A stretch of DNA of 56,592 nt from Lentisphaerota bacterium (lineage in GTDB: Bacteria; Verrucomicrobiota; Kiritimatiellia; RFP12; UBA1067), in the NCBI GenBank assembly GCA_015061665.1, contig SUWC01000011.1, positions 1 to 56,592 on the forward strand, read 5' to 3'. Below are positions 16,359-24,863 of the stretch, piece by piece; the first letter of the stretch is position 1; each line of letters opens with the position of its first letter. The notes below the pieces were generated by a model. The model was not told the DNA's origin. It did no database searches and saw only the letters and a list, made by a program, of their open reading frames with translations. Position numbers and translations under genes: made by a program.

Positions 16359-17761
16359 TTGCCGACGTTCAGGACCTTGAAGCCGATTGTGCGGAGCTTT
16401 TCGTCGTCGAGGCAGTTGCGCGTATCGAAGACAAGCGCAGGCTTGCGCATGGATGCGAAGATGCGAGCCCAGTCAAGGTTCGGATAGAGTTTCCAGTCGG
16501 TCATCAGAAGAACCGCATCGGCGTCCCTGGCCGCTTCGTACGGGTCGTCGACAAAGAGCGGTGCAGGCGCGGCAAGCCCTTCGCGGCAGATGTCCGCAAG
16601 GTCGCGCTTCGCGTTTGAAAGCGCCTTGGGGTCGGTGATAGAAATTCGGACATGCTCTTCGTTGAGAAGGCGGACGACGCGTCCCGCAGGGGTTTCGCGA
16701 GTGTCGCCCGTGTCGGCCTTGAACGCAAAGCCGAACACTGCGATCTTCTTGTTGGCGAGCGTGTTGAACATCTCCTTGAAGAGACGCGTGACGATTCGCT
16801 CCTGCTGGTGGTCGTTCATCTTGACGACGCCGTACCAGTATTCCGCAGCTGTGTGGAGTCCGAAGGTCTCGCACAGGTAGACGAGATTAAGAACGTCCTT
16901 CTTGAAGCAGCTCCCGCCGAATCCAGGGCCCGCCTTGAGGAACTTCGCGCCGATGCGATGGTCCGCGCCCATGACGCGCGCGACTTCGTCAACGTCGGCG
17001 CCGGTCGCCTCGCAGAGTCCGGCGATTGCGTTGATCGAGCTTACGCGCTGAGCGAGCATGGCGTTAGCGGCGAGCTTCGTGAGCTCGGCTGACCAGACGT
17101 TAGTCGTGAGGATGCGTTCACGCGGCACCCAGCAGCCGTCCTTTCCGGCGTAGACGGACGCTATTTCGGCAACTGCCGCTTCGCCTTCGGGCGTCTGCGG
17201 TCCGCCGATGAGAACGCGGTCAGGCTTCAAGAGATCGTTGATGGCAGTGCCTTCGGCGAGAAACTCGGGGTTGGAAAGAACCGTGAAGCGAGGTCCGTCG
17301 GACGCCTCCCCCGGCATGGCGGGGCAGTTGAGGATCGAGCTCATGGCCGCGGCGGTGCGCACGGGGAGCGTCGACTTTTCCACGACAATCTTGTCGCTTT
17401 TTGAAATCGCCTTGATGTTGCGCGCCGTCGCCTCCCAGTACTGGAGGTCGCTCGCGCGCCCTGCACCGCGGCCAAACATCTTCGTCGGCGTGTTTACGCC
17501 AACGAAGACGATGTCGCACTCGAGGATGGCGGAGTCTATGTCCGTAGAGAAGAAGAGGTTGCGACCGCGCACTTCGCGGACAACCTCTTCCAGGCCCGGC
17601 TCATAGATCGGGAGCTCAAAATCAGGCGAGTTCCAGGCTGCAATCCTGTCGGCGTTGATGTCCACAACCATAACCTTGCGGTCGGGGTTCATCTTCGCAA
17701 TTACGGCCATCGTCGGTCCGCCGATATATCCGGCGCCAATGCAGACTATGTTCTTGTTCAT
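16355..17761 (-). CDS. ugd: UDP-glucose 6-dehydrogenase (eukaryote-like type)
   Basis: 468 aa. N-terminal Rossmann motif GAGYIGGPTMAVIA (residues 9-22), SNPEFLAEGTA around 165, and the catalytic-cysteine motif GPGFGGSCFKKD with Cys285; bacterial-type enzymes usually read GYGFGGSCFPKD, so this resembles the animal/Bacteroidetes class. It oxidises UDP-glucose to UDP-glucuronate, a precursor of acidic surface polysaccharides and a logical partner of the glycosyltransferases at the right end. No SD is seen; TATAAT ends only 6 nt before the ATG, suggesting a leaderless message. thiD and the pseudouridine synthase follow with overlaps. Confidence 0.94.
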   Translation of the reverse strand: MNKNIVCIGAGYIGGPTMAVIAKMNPDRKVMVVDINADRIAAWNSPDFELPIYEPGLEEVVREVRGRNLFFSTDIDSAILECDIVFVGVNTPTKMFGRGAGRASDLQYWEATARNIKAISKSDKIVVEKSTLPVRTAAAMSSILNCPAMPGEASDGPRFTVLSNPEFLAEGTAINDLLKPDRVLIGGPQTPEGEAAVAEIASVYAGKDGCWVPRERILTTNVWSAELTKLAANAMLAQRVSSINAIAGLCEATGADVDEVARVMGADHRIGAKFLKAGPGFGGSCFKKDVLNLVYLCETFGLHTAAEYWYGVVKMNDHQQERIVTRLFKEMFNTLANKKIAVFGFAFKADTGDTRETPAGRVVRLLNEEHVRISITDPKALSNAKRDLADICREGLAAPAPLFVDDPYEAARDADAVLLMTDWKLYPNLDWARIFASMRKPALVFDTRNCLDDEKLRTIGFKVLNVGK

Positions 17762-17767
17762 GCAAAT

Positions 17768-17773
17768 ATTATA
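17768..17773 (-). promoter_or_regulatory. -10 box of ugd, predicted leaderless
   Basis: TATAAT on the minus strand with exactly 6 nt between it and the ugd ATG, which places the transcription start at or next to the start codon. Confidence 0.55.
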
Positions 17774-17830
17774 TCACACTTTCGCATTAACAATCAGTCT
17801 TCCGCCGACGAATTGCATGCCTGAGGGGGC

Positions 17831-19018
17831 TTAGAGGCCCTTCTTCGCGTACTTGAGGCCGATTTCAAGTCCGCGGAGCTCGGCGAGTCCGATGAGGCGA
17901 CCGCCGTAGCTGTAGCCGCAGTAGCACTTCTTGCCCTTCAGCTTTGCGAGCTCGTTGTCGATCTCCATGAGGCGTCCGTGGTCGGGGCGCACGACGATCT
18001 TGCTGCCGCGGCGCTTCTCCTCCTTCAGGAACTCCTCGAAGAGCTTGGGGATGTTCGTCTGGCCGCAGAGGTGGCACTGGGACTCGTGGAACACCTTGTC
18101 GTCGGTGTACTCCAGGTTGCGGAAGTGGCAGAAGAACACGCGCTTGCCGAACTTCTTCATGATCTCGACGGCGTCGTTCTTCGGATCGCCTCCGAGCGAG
18201 CCCGTGCAGAGCGTGAGGCCGACGTGCGGCGAGGGGCATTCCTTGTACATCTGGGCGATGTCCTTCGCGGTCGAGAGGATGCGGGGGAGCCCGAAAATCG
18301 GGTGCGGCGGATCGTCCGGGTGGATGCACATGTCGACGCCGGTCTCGTCGAGGACAGGCGATATCTCGTTGAGGAAGTCGTACATGTTGCGCCTGAGCTG
18401 CGCGTCGTCGATTCCCTCGTAAGTCTTCAGCTGCGCGAGGAACTCCTCGGGGGTCAGGTCGTCGACAGTGCCGGGGAGACCGCAGAGCACCGCGTCCGCA
18501 ACGCGCTTCCTTTCCTTCGCCGAAAGCTTCTTCCAGACCTTCGCGGCGCGGTCGCGCGTCTTTTTGTCGTACTCCTTCTCTGCGCCAGGGCGCTTGAGGT
18601 AGAACATGTCGAAACCGGCGAGCTCGTACTCGTTGTACTCAAGGCACGTGGAGCCGTCTGGCAGCGCGTACTCGAGGTTCGAGCGCGTCCAGTCGAGGAC
18701 AGGCATGAAGTTGTAGCATACGGTCTTGATGCCGCACTTGGCGAGGTTGCGGAGCGTCTTCTTGTAGTTCTCGATGTACTTCCTGTAGTTACCAGTGCGC
18801 TTCTTGATGTCTTCGTGGATCGGAACGGACTCCACCACGCTCCACGTCATGCCGGCGTCGGCAACCTTCTTCTGGCGAGCCTTGATCTCCGCCACGGGCC
18901 AAACCTCACCGGGCTTGCGCTCGTAAAGAGCGGCAACGATGTCGGTCACTCCGGCCTGACGAATCTCCTTCAGGGTGATCGCATCCGCGTCACCGTACCA
19001 ACGCCATCCTTGCTTCAT
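17831..19018 (-). CDS. uxuA: Mannonate dehydratase
   Basis: 395 aa from ATG 19018, chosen because AAGGAG lies 9 bp ahead; the longer reading from 19048 would place the SD inside the gene. Starts MKQGWRWYGDADAITLKEIR as in UxuA, with ALYERKPGEVWPVAEIKARQ, CYNFMPVLDWTRS, a metal-site region GVDMCIHPDDPPHPIFGLPR, VGLTLCTGSLGGDPKND and KIVVRPDHGRLM. UxuA dehydrates D-mannonate to 2-keto-3-deoxygluconate in glucuronate breakdown. It is divergent from a sugar-type regulator and fits with the xylan operon at 32.6 kb, since glucuronoxylan side chains release glucuronate. Confidence 0.95.
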   Translation of the reverse strand: MKQGWRWYGDADAITLKEIRQAGVTDIVAALYERKPGEVWPVAEIKARQKKVADAGMTWSVVESVPIHEDIKKRTGNYRKYIENYKKTLRNLAKCGIKTVCYNFMPVLDWTRSNLEYALPDGSTCLEYNEYELAGFDMFYLKRPGAEKEYDKKTRDRAAKVWKKLSAKERKRVADAVLCGLPGTVDDLTPEEFLAQLKTYEGIDDAQLRRNMYDFLNEISPVLDETGVDMCIHPDDPPHPIFGLPRILSTAKDIAQMYKECPSPHVGLTLCTGSLGGDPKNDAVEIMKKFGKRVFFCHFRNLEYTDDKVFHESQCHLCGQTNIPKLFEEFLKEEKRRGSKIVVRPDHGRLMEIDNELAKLKGKKCYCGYSYGGRLIGLAELRGLEIGLKYAKKGL

Positions 19019-19084
19019 ATGTCTCACTCCTTGTGTTTTTGCAGTCAAGACGCGATGCCTTATCGGTCTTCAGACTACGGCACT

Positions 19085-19090
19085 ATTCTA
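19085..19090 (-). promoter_or_regulatory. Possible -10 box of uxuA
   Basis: TAGAAT within TGCTAGAAT on the minus strand, 66 nt upstream of the uxuA ATG. A small palindrome GTCT-TC-AGAC lies just downstream, near 19067-19076, and could be an operator; both are weak calls. Confidence 0.35.
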
Positions 19091-19163
19091 GCACAACGGG
19101 CGGTGAAAGAATATAGCAAAAGACAAATATAAGATAGCACTTTTCAATCGCCGCCGATTATGG

Positions 19164-19169
19164 TATCAT
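19164..19169 (+). promoter_or_regulatory. -10 box of the XylR-like regulator, predicted leaderless
   Basis: TATCAT preceded by GG, ending 6 nt before ATG 19176. No SD is present. Same spacing as ugd and the xylanase gene. Confidence 0.5.
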
Positions 19170-19175
19170 ACAAAT

Positions 19176-20336
19176 ATGAAAAATCATGAAGTCCTTGTGC
19201 TGATCAGCACCGATCCGCCGCAGCGCTTCCAGGGAATAGCGCGCCTTGCCGGCGAATGCGACTGGCATATTCGCGCCGAAAAGCGCGCAATGCCGCCGAA
19301 GGAATGGATTGGCGACGGCGTTCTTGTAATGCTGGATGGCTCCGCCGAGCTGATGGAGTTCGCCAAGAAAATCCAAAGGCGCGGCATTCCCCTCGTGGAC
19401 CTTATGGAAGAGTGCCCTTCCTTCGACGCTGTCCGCGTTACAGGGGACGACCCGGAAATCGGACGGCTTGCCGCAAGCCACTTCAACGAGCATGGGTTCC
19501 GTCATGCCGCATTCTTCTCGGTCCAGCACAACCACACCCACGACCTGCGACTTGGCGGCTTCAGCGAAGTCTGGGGAGGAGCGCCGGCTGAATCCTGGAT
19601 CTGGCCCGACGCGACGGGAGGGGCGAGGGACGACTGGCGCGGGATGGACGACTGGCTTGTCGCAAAGCTAAGGGACTCGCCCAAGCCTCTTGCGGTTTTC
19701 GCCTGGAACGACTACGACGCGACGCACGTCCTCAACGCCTGCCGACTCGCAGAACTCAGGGTCCCAGACGAGGTGGCTATCCTCGGGGTGGACAACAACC
19801 CCGTCATCTGCGAGCACCAGTCCGTGAACCTGTCGTCCATCGCCCACGACCACCAGCGCATCGGCTACACCGCCGCCGCGACGCTCGAGCGGATGATGTC
19901 AGGGGGCGAGCCAACTCGCCGCGTTACTCGAATAAAGCCCAGCGGCGTCGTTGTGCGCGAGTCCACCGAGACCTTCGCCGTGTACGACAAGGAACTGGTG
20001 CCCGCGATTGAATTCATACAGGGGAACATCGCGCATCCAATGGGCGCGGCGCAGGTCGCGGCGGCGCTCAAGATTCCACGGATACGCCTAGACCGCATGT
20101 TCGCAGCGAAACTGGGGCACAGCGCAGGGGCGGAGATAGCCCGCAGGCGCATCGCCGAGGCGAAGCGGCTTCTTTCGCGGACCGACCTCACCCTCTCGGA
20201 CATCGCCGCGCGGTGCGGCTACTGCCATGCATCCTTCTTCATAAGGTGCTTCAAGAAGACGACGGGGGTCACTCCGCAGATCTGGCGAAAGCGCGAGAAT
20301 TCCGCATCCGCATCCCGCTCTCCCTTTATGGTATAA
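19176..20336 (+). CDS. XylR-like transcriptional regulator (LacI-type sensor, AraC-type HTH)
   Basis: 386 aa. Residues ~1-270 resemble the periplasmic-binding/LacI sensor fold (GIPLVDLMEECPSFDAVRVT, GRLAASHFNEHGFRHAAFFS, AWNDYDATHVLNACRLAEL, VDNNPVICEH), and ~285-380 are an AraC HTH (RIAEAKRLLSRTDLTLSDIA, CGYCHASFFIRCFKKTTGV TP). This order is that of E. coli XylR, which activates xylose genes. Divergent arrangement with uxuA over 157 bp suggests control of uxuA, with a pentose or uronate as likely ligand (inference). The 3' end overlaps the -10 box of the next operon. Confidence 0.9.
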   Translation: MKNHEVLVLISTDPPQRFQGIARLAGECDWHIRAEKRAMPPKEWIGDGVLVMLDGSAELMEFAKKIQRRGIPLVDLMEECPSFDAVRVTGDDPEIGRLAASHFNEHGFRHAAFFSVQHNHTHDLRLGGFSEVWGGAPAESWIWPDATGGARDDWRGMDDWLVAKLRDSPKPLAVFAWNDYDATHVLNACRLAELRVPDEVAILGVDNNPVICEHQSVNLSSIAHDHQRIGYTAAATLERMMSGGEPTRRVTRIKPSGVVVRESTETFAVYDKELVPAIEFIQGNIAHPMGAAQVAAALKIPRIRLDRMFAAKLGHSAGAEIARRRIAEAKRLLSRTDLTLSDIAARCGYCHASFFIRCFKKTTGVTPQIWRKRENSASASRSPFMV

Positions 20337-20337
20337 T
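20332..20337 (+). promoter_or_regulatory. -10 box of the ABC-aroCB operon
   Basis: Extended -10 GGTATAAT overlapping the stop codon of the regulator gene, 28 nt before ATG 20366. No clear -35. Confidence 0.5.
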
Positions 20338-20365
20338 ATACAAAAGAGAAGAAACTACATCATAA

Positions 20366-21076
20366 ATGTTTGAAGTCCGTAACATATCATTCGCCTACGC
20401 CAGACGCCCCGTCCTGCGCGGCGTCTCCTTTGTCGTCTCGCCTGGCGAAACCGTCGCCATAGTCGGCGCAAACGGCTCTGGGAAGACAACCCTTCTCAAG
20501 ATACTGGCGACCCTTGCCCAGCCCGAGGGCGGCAGCGTGCTCGTTGACGGGCAGGACGCGCTTGCGATGCCGATAAGGTACCGCCGGCTCATGGGCTACA
20601 TGCCGGAATCGCCTGCGCTGTACGAGGACATGACCGTCAAGGGCTATCTCCGCTTCCGCGCACAGCTCAAGGGCGAACCAGAAAAGCGCATCCGCAGGCG
20701 CGTCGGCGAATCCGTCGAGATGTGCCAGCTCGCGCCATACCTGCGCCATCCGATCCGCTCGCTTTCCGCAGGGCTCAAGAAGCGCGTCGCGCTGGCGGAC
20801 GCCATGCTGCTTCGCCCGCGCGTCCTGCTGCTCGACGACTTCCTTTCCGGGCTCGACCGCGACCTGCGCGTGTCGTCCGAAAGCATAATCACCAACATCG
20901 CCGCGTTCGCAGGCGTCGTGGTCACAGGGCACGAGATCGCCGACATGTCAAAGTGGACTACCCGCTTTCTTGTCCTTCGCGACGGCAAGATTACCCATAC
21001 CGTCAGCTCCGCTGGAATCGACCGCGAATCGCTTGTCGCAAAGGTCGACGCCGCGCTTTCGGGAGGTGCGCAATGA
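20366..21076 (+). CDS. ABC transporter ATP-binding protein (GldA-like)
   Basis: 236 aa. Walker A GANGSGKTT (residues 34-42), signature LSAGLKKR, Walker B RVLLLDDF, and an H-loop region VVVTGHEIADMS. The family drives export or, in gliding Bacteroidetes, forms GldAFG. Its stop overlaps the start of the permease/GldG fusion (ATGA), so both are made together. The substrate is unknown; the same three-part cluster (ATPase, ABC-2/GldG, DUF4340) is widespread in non-gliding bacteria, so motility is not implied. Confidence 0.92.
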   Translation: MFEVRNISFAYARRPVLRGVSFVVSPGETVAIVGANGSGKTTLLKILATLAQPEGGSVLVDGQDALAMPIRYRRLMGYMPESPALYEDMTVKGYLRFRAQLKGEPEKRIRRRVGESVEMCQLAPYLRHPIRSLSAGLKKRVALADAMLLRPRVLLLDDFLSGLDRDLRVSSESIITNIAAFAGVVVTGHEIADMSKWTTRFLVLRDGKITHTVSSAGIDRESLVAKVDAALSGGAQ

Positions 21077-23148
21077 CGAGCGCAATGAAGATCATGTGGG
21101 CGCGCACGCTCGGCATATTGCGCTCCTCGTACACCACTGCCTTCGCCTACGCCGGGTTCCTCGCCGGGGCGGGAGCGCTCTTCGCGTTCGCGCTTGAGGC
21201 GGCCGAGGGCGGAACGGAGTCGCTGGCGGTAGTCTGGACCTCTTCTGCCGCGCCCGTGGTGCCTCTGCTTGCGGCGGTGCTTTCGATGGACCTCTGGAGC
21301 GAGGAGCTCCGCACGGGCAGGATTTCGATGCTGCTCTCTACCCCTGTCCGCGAACGCGAACTCGTCATCGGGAAATTCATGGGCGCATGGACGGCTACCG
21401 TGTTCGGACTAGTCATCTTCCTCGCGACGTCCATCGGCTTCATGGCCGCTTTTGCCCCTGCTCTGCTCTCCCGCGTTTCCGTCCTTGGATTCGTCCCAGG
21501 CCTGCTCGCGCTCGCCCTTCAGTCCGCCCTCTGGTGCGCCGTCTCGCTCGCCGCAAGCGCGGCTACAAAGAGCGTCGCGGTCTCGGGCCTGCTCTCCGTG
21601 TCGCTTACCACGCTTCTCCCGCGCGGAATCTGGCTCGCCATCCTGGCGTGGAGCCCTACGGGGCGCCAGGAGCTGGGCGCGATGCCAATCGATGCGAACG
21701 CAACGGACATGGCCTGCGGCCTTGTTTCCTCTGCGACAGTCCTGACTTACCTCGGGCTCACGCTCTTCGCGCTCTTCGTAAACTCAAAGCTCGTAGCATG
21801 CGCGCGTCTCGTCGGACGCGGCGCGCGCCAGCTCAGGATGTCGACGGCATTCACGATTGTCGCAGCCGCAGTCCTGGCAGCATCGTCCATCACGCTTGTC
21901 CACCGACTTGACGCGAAACTCGACATCCCAGTCGGCGGAACCGAGCGCAAGACCTTCTCGGCGCGCACACGCAACATCCTTTCAGAGGTCAGGGGCGAAC
22001 TCGTGATCTCAGCCTTCATGTCCCGCAAGGACCCGCACTTCCGCCAGACGGCCCACCTCCTGAGGTCGCTCTCGCGCGAAGCGGAGTCGGTCGGCGGCGT
22101 TAGGATCCAGGTCCGATATGTCGACCCTGTATGGGACATTGGGTCTGCGGAGCGCCTCGTCCGTGAGGGCGCTTCGCGCGACTCGCTTGTGTTCGAACGC
22201 GGGCGCCTCAAGGCATACCTTCCGCTCTCCGAGGGAATCGACGAGCGCAAGTGCACCTCCGCAATCGTCCGTCTCTGCATGCCGCCCCAGCGCCGCACAG
22301 TCTACTGGACACACGGGCACGGCGAATCGTCCTTCGACGAATACGGCGACTTCGGCATGAGCGACATCGCGCGCGAACTCGTCGGCGACGGGTACAGGAA
22401 CCTTCCGATCGACCTTTCGGACAAGGACCAGATTCCCTCCGACTGCGCTCTCATCGTCATGGCCGGCGCGACGCACGACTTCTCGCGCGCCGAACTCGGA
22501 CGGCTCGACTCCTACCTCAAGACAGGCGGACGCCTTCTGCTGCTCATGGGTTCGTCGGAGTCAGGCGGAATGACATCGCTGCTCTCGACATGGGGCATAA
22601 AGCCGTCGCCTTTGCCGATTTCGGACGGACCGACCATCACCGGAACCGACATCGTCATCTCGGACTTCGCCGAACATCCTGTCTCCGCCCCGCTGCGCGG
22701 ATCGCAGGTAATATTGGAGCGTCCGATCACCTTCACCCCTTCGGCCGCAGCGTCCGAATCGGGAACCGCAGTCGACCGAATCGGCTACAGCGAGCTCGCG
22801 CTGTCGCAGGGGCGCTGCGTCGCGGCCGTTGCAGAGCGCGGAGCAGGCACCGGCGAGGACGTCGCGCTCCGTCCGACGAGAATCATAACCGTCGGCGACG
22901 ACACGTTTGTCGCGAACGCGCAGCTCGAGTCGCGCGCCAACGCGAACCGCGACTTCTTCCTCAACTGCGTTGCGTACCTTTCTGGTTCCGCCGCCGTTGC
23001 CGAAGACGGCACGAGGACGGACCGTCTCGTAACGGGGCTCGACCGCGACGGACGCGGAAGGCTGCTTGTATTTTCGTCCGCGATCCTGCCTGCTGCGGTA
23101 TTCGTGCTTCTGGCTCTTTTAATCGCCTCGGGAAGGAGGAATCCATGA
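21073..23148 (+). CDS. ABC-2 permease fused to GldG-like auxiliary domain
   Basis: 691 aa from ATG 21073 (ATGA overlap with the ATPase; upstream reading is out-of-frame shadow). Residues ~1-255 are an ABC-2 permease with about six membrane segments and LWSEELRTGRISMLLSTPVR. A seventh segment (~262-282) leads into an extracytoplasmic GldG/ABC_transp_aux domain with FSARTRNILSEVRGELVISA, RYVDPVWD, TVYWTHGHGESSFDEYGDFG and a final membrane helix (ILPAAVFVLLALLIA). GldF and GldG are separate proteins in gliding Bacteroidetes; here they form one polypeptide. The next gene again overlaps by 4 bp. Confidence 0.9.
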   Translation: MTSAMKIMWARTLGILRSSYTTAFAYAGFLAGAGALFAFALEAAEGGTESLAVVWTSSAAPVVPLLAAVLSMDLWSEELRTGRISMLLSTPVRERELVIGKFMGAWTATVFGLVIFLATSIGFMAAFAPALLSRVSVLGFVPGLLALALQSALWCAVSLAASAATKSVAVSGLLSVSLTTLLPRGIWLAILAWSPTGRQELGAMPIDANATDMACGLVSSATVLTYLGLTLFALFVNSKLVACARLVGRGARQLRMSTAFTIVAAAVLAASSITLVHRLDAKLDIPVGGTERKTFSARTRNILSEVRGELVISAFMSRKDPHFRQTAHLLRSLSREAESVGGVRIQVRYVDPVWDIGSAERLVREGASRDSLVFERGRLKAYLPLSEGIDERKCTSAIVRLCMPPQRRTVYWTHGHGESSFDEYGDFGMSDIARELVGDGYRNLPIDLSDKDQIPSDCALIVMAGATHDFSRAELGRLDSYLKTGGRLLLLMGSSESGGMTSLLSTWGIKPSPLPISDGPTITGTDIVISDFAEHPVSAPLRGSQVILERPITFTPSAAASESGTAVDRIGYSELALSQGRCVAAVAERGAGTGEDVALRPTRIITVGDDTFVANAQLESRANANRDFFLNCVAYLSGSAAVAEDGTRTDRLVTGLDRDGRGRLLVFSSAILPAAVFVLLALLIASGRRNP

Positions 23149-24863
23149 AAAACAGAAAAGCGATTTCGTGGATATTCATCGCGATTGTCCTGACGATCGC
23201 GGCGCACCTCTTCCTGTCGTACAAGGGCGACGTCGCGGCATCGCTCGTCCAGCGCTCCGCCCTTCTCGACGAACCGTTCGTACAGCCCGACAGGCTGTCC
23301 GTCGAGGTGCGCGGCAAATCCGCCGCTGTCATCGAAAAGCAGGGCGCGAACTGGCGCATGGTCTCGCCTTATGCGGCGCTTGCGGACGAACGGGCCGTCA
23401 TGAGGCTGCTGGACCTTCTTTCCGTCACCATGATCGAAGACACGCTTGGCGACCAGGAACTTCTGAAGCTCGGCCGCACCCGTGAGGACTTCGGACTTGA
23501 AGAGCCCGAGGCGAAGATCCGCGTCAACGACGGGAAATCCCTCACGGAAATCTCCTTCGGATGCCTGACGCCCGCCGGCAGGGGCGTATACGCGACGGTC
23601 AACGACGAGAAAGCCGTCTACGTAGTCTCGACCAACGTCTTCTCCGCGGCGAATCTGCCGCCGGACGGCTTCCGCAACCGCAGGCTCTTCCCAGAACTAG
23701 GAGGGGCAGTATCGTCGTTCGACCTCAAGCGCGGCACCGGGTCGTTCATGCGCTTCATGAGAATGGGCGATGCATGGATGATGAACGAGCCCGAGCAGTC
23801 CGCGGCAAGCGCGACAAAGGTCAAGGACCTCCTTGCCGCAGCGAATTCGGCGACTGCCGTGGAGTTCGTCTGGCCCGTCGGCGCTCAGGGTGAAGTGGCA
23901 ACGGCAAGCGCCTCGCTTCTCGCAGGGTACGGACTAGACCCCGAAAGCGCCGTGACGCTGACAATCCGCTGTTCGGACGGCGTCGACAGCCAGGTATCGT
24001 TCGGCAAGGAGGCGAAGGACGGACTTGTCTACGCGCTTGTGCAGGGCGCTGGCGCGATCGCGACGGTCGACGCAAAGCTGAAGGACCTTGCGCTGGCGGG
24101 AGCCCACGACTTCACCGACACGCGCCTCTTCCCGCTCGACGCGCGCACGGCGACGCGCATCTCGGTTTCGGACGGAGGCGTGAACTACCTGCTCGCCAAG
24201 GACGACAGCGGAGAATGGAGGCTAGACGCGCCGGTCGTCGCGAAGACGGACAACGCGAGCGTCGACAAGTTCCTGAAGCGCCTCTTCGAGCTCAAGTCTA
24301 CCGACCTCGACGCGAACGGAATAACCGTCATCGCCGTGACATCCGCTCCGCCCTGCGTCGTTTCGCGCAGAGCCCTACTCGGCGACTTGCGCCTCGAGGA
24401 TCTGCGCAGCCGAGAGATCATCAACGTCGCCCCCGCGGCCGTAAGACGGCTCGTCACGACGCCACGCGGCGAAAAGCCGACAGCCGTCGTATACGACAAA
24501 GACAGGCGCGCGTGGAACATCGAGGACACGCCCGTCCCTGGCAGCGTTTCAACAGAGGGGATAGAAACTGTCCTAGCCGCTCTGAGCCCTGTCAAGGCAG
24601 AGACTATCGTCAAGCTCAAGGTGTCCGCCGCCGAGCTGCGCGAATACGGGCTCGAAACGCCGCGCGTCTCCGTTGCAGTTGACAGCGACAACGTTGACTT
24701 GATAAGACGCAACCTTCTGATAGGCGACAAGGCCGAAGCAGGAGGATTCTACGCGACGCTCGGGGCGACAGACGCCGTTTTCGTGATTTCAGAGGAAACC
24801 GTGCGCAAACTCATGTCCAGCCTTGTCAAGGCGGACGGAAGCGAAAAAAAGGACGCAAAGTGA
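23145..24863 (+). CDS. DUF4340 domain-containing membrane-anchored protein
   Basis: 572 aa from ATG 23145 (SD GGAAGGAGG, ATGA overlap). N-terminal membrane anchor (ISWIFIAIVLTIAAHLFL), then repeated beta-rich units typical of DUF4340 (WRMVSPYAALADERAVMRLL, LGLEEPEAKIRV-like blocks, GRGVYATVNDEKAVYVVS, ARTATRISVSDGGVNYLLAK, LREYGLETPRVSVAV). The family sits beside GldG-type permeases and is thought to be an envelope partner; its biochemical role is unknown. The stop overlaps the GTG start of aroCB. Confidence 0.88.
   Translation: MKNRKAISWIFIAIVLTIAAHLFLSYKGDVAASLVQRSALLDEPFVQPDRLSVEVRGKSAAVIEKQGANWRMVSPYAALADERAVMRLLDLLSVTMIEDTLGDQELLKLGRTREDFGLEEPEAKIRVNDGKSLTEISFGCLTPAGRGVYATVNDEKAVYVVSTNVFSAANLPPDGFRNRRLFPELGGAVSSFDLKRGTGSFMRFMRMGDAWMMNEPEQSAASATKVKDLLAAANSATAVEFVWPVGAQGEVATASASLLAGYGLDPESAVTLTIRCSDGVDSQVSFGKEAKDGLVYALVQGAGAIATVDAKLKDLALAGAHDFTDTRLFPLDARTATRISVSDGGVNYLLAKDDSGEWRLDAPVVAKTDNASVDKFLKRLFELKSTDLDANGITVIAVTSAPPCVVSRRALLGDLRLEDLRSREIINVAPAAVRRLVTTPRGEKPTAVVYDKDRRAWNIEDTPVPGSVSTEGIETVLAALSPVKAETIVKLKVSAAELREYGLETPRVSVAVDSDNVDLIRRNLLIGDKAEAGGFYATLGATDAVFVISEETVRKLMSSLVKADGSEKKDAK

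Noticed and set aside
19019-19048. Upstream start of uxuA giving MTAKTQGVRHMKQGW
   Set aside because: The SD AAGGAG of the ATG at 19018 lies inside this extension, and UxuA homologues start at MKQGWRW.
20722-21072. Upstream part of the long frame preceding the permease-GldG fusion
   Set aside because: It overlaps the ABC ATPase in another frame and is Arg/Ala-rich; the ATGA at 21073 is the natural start.
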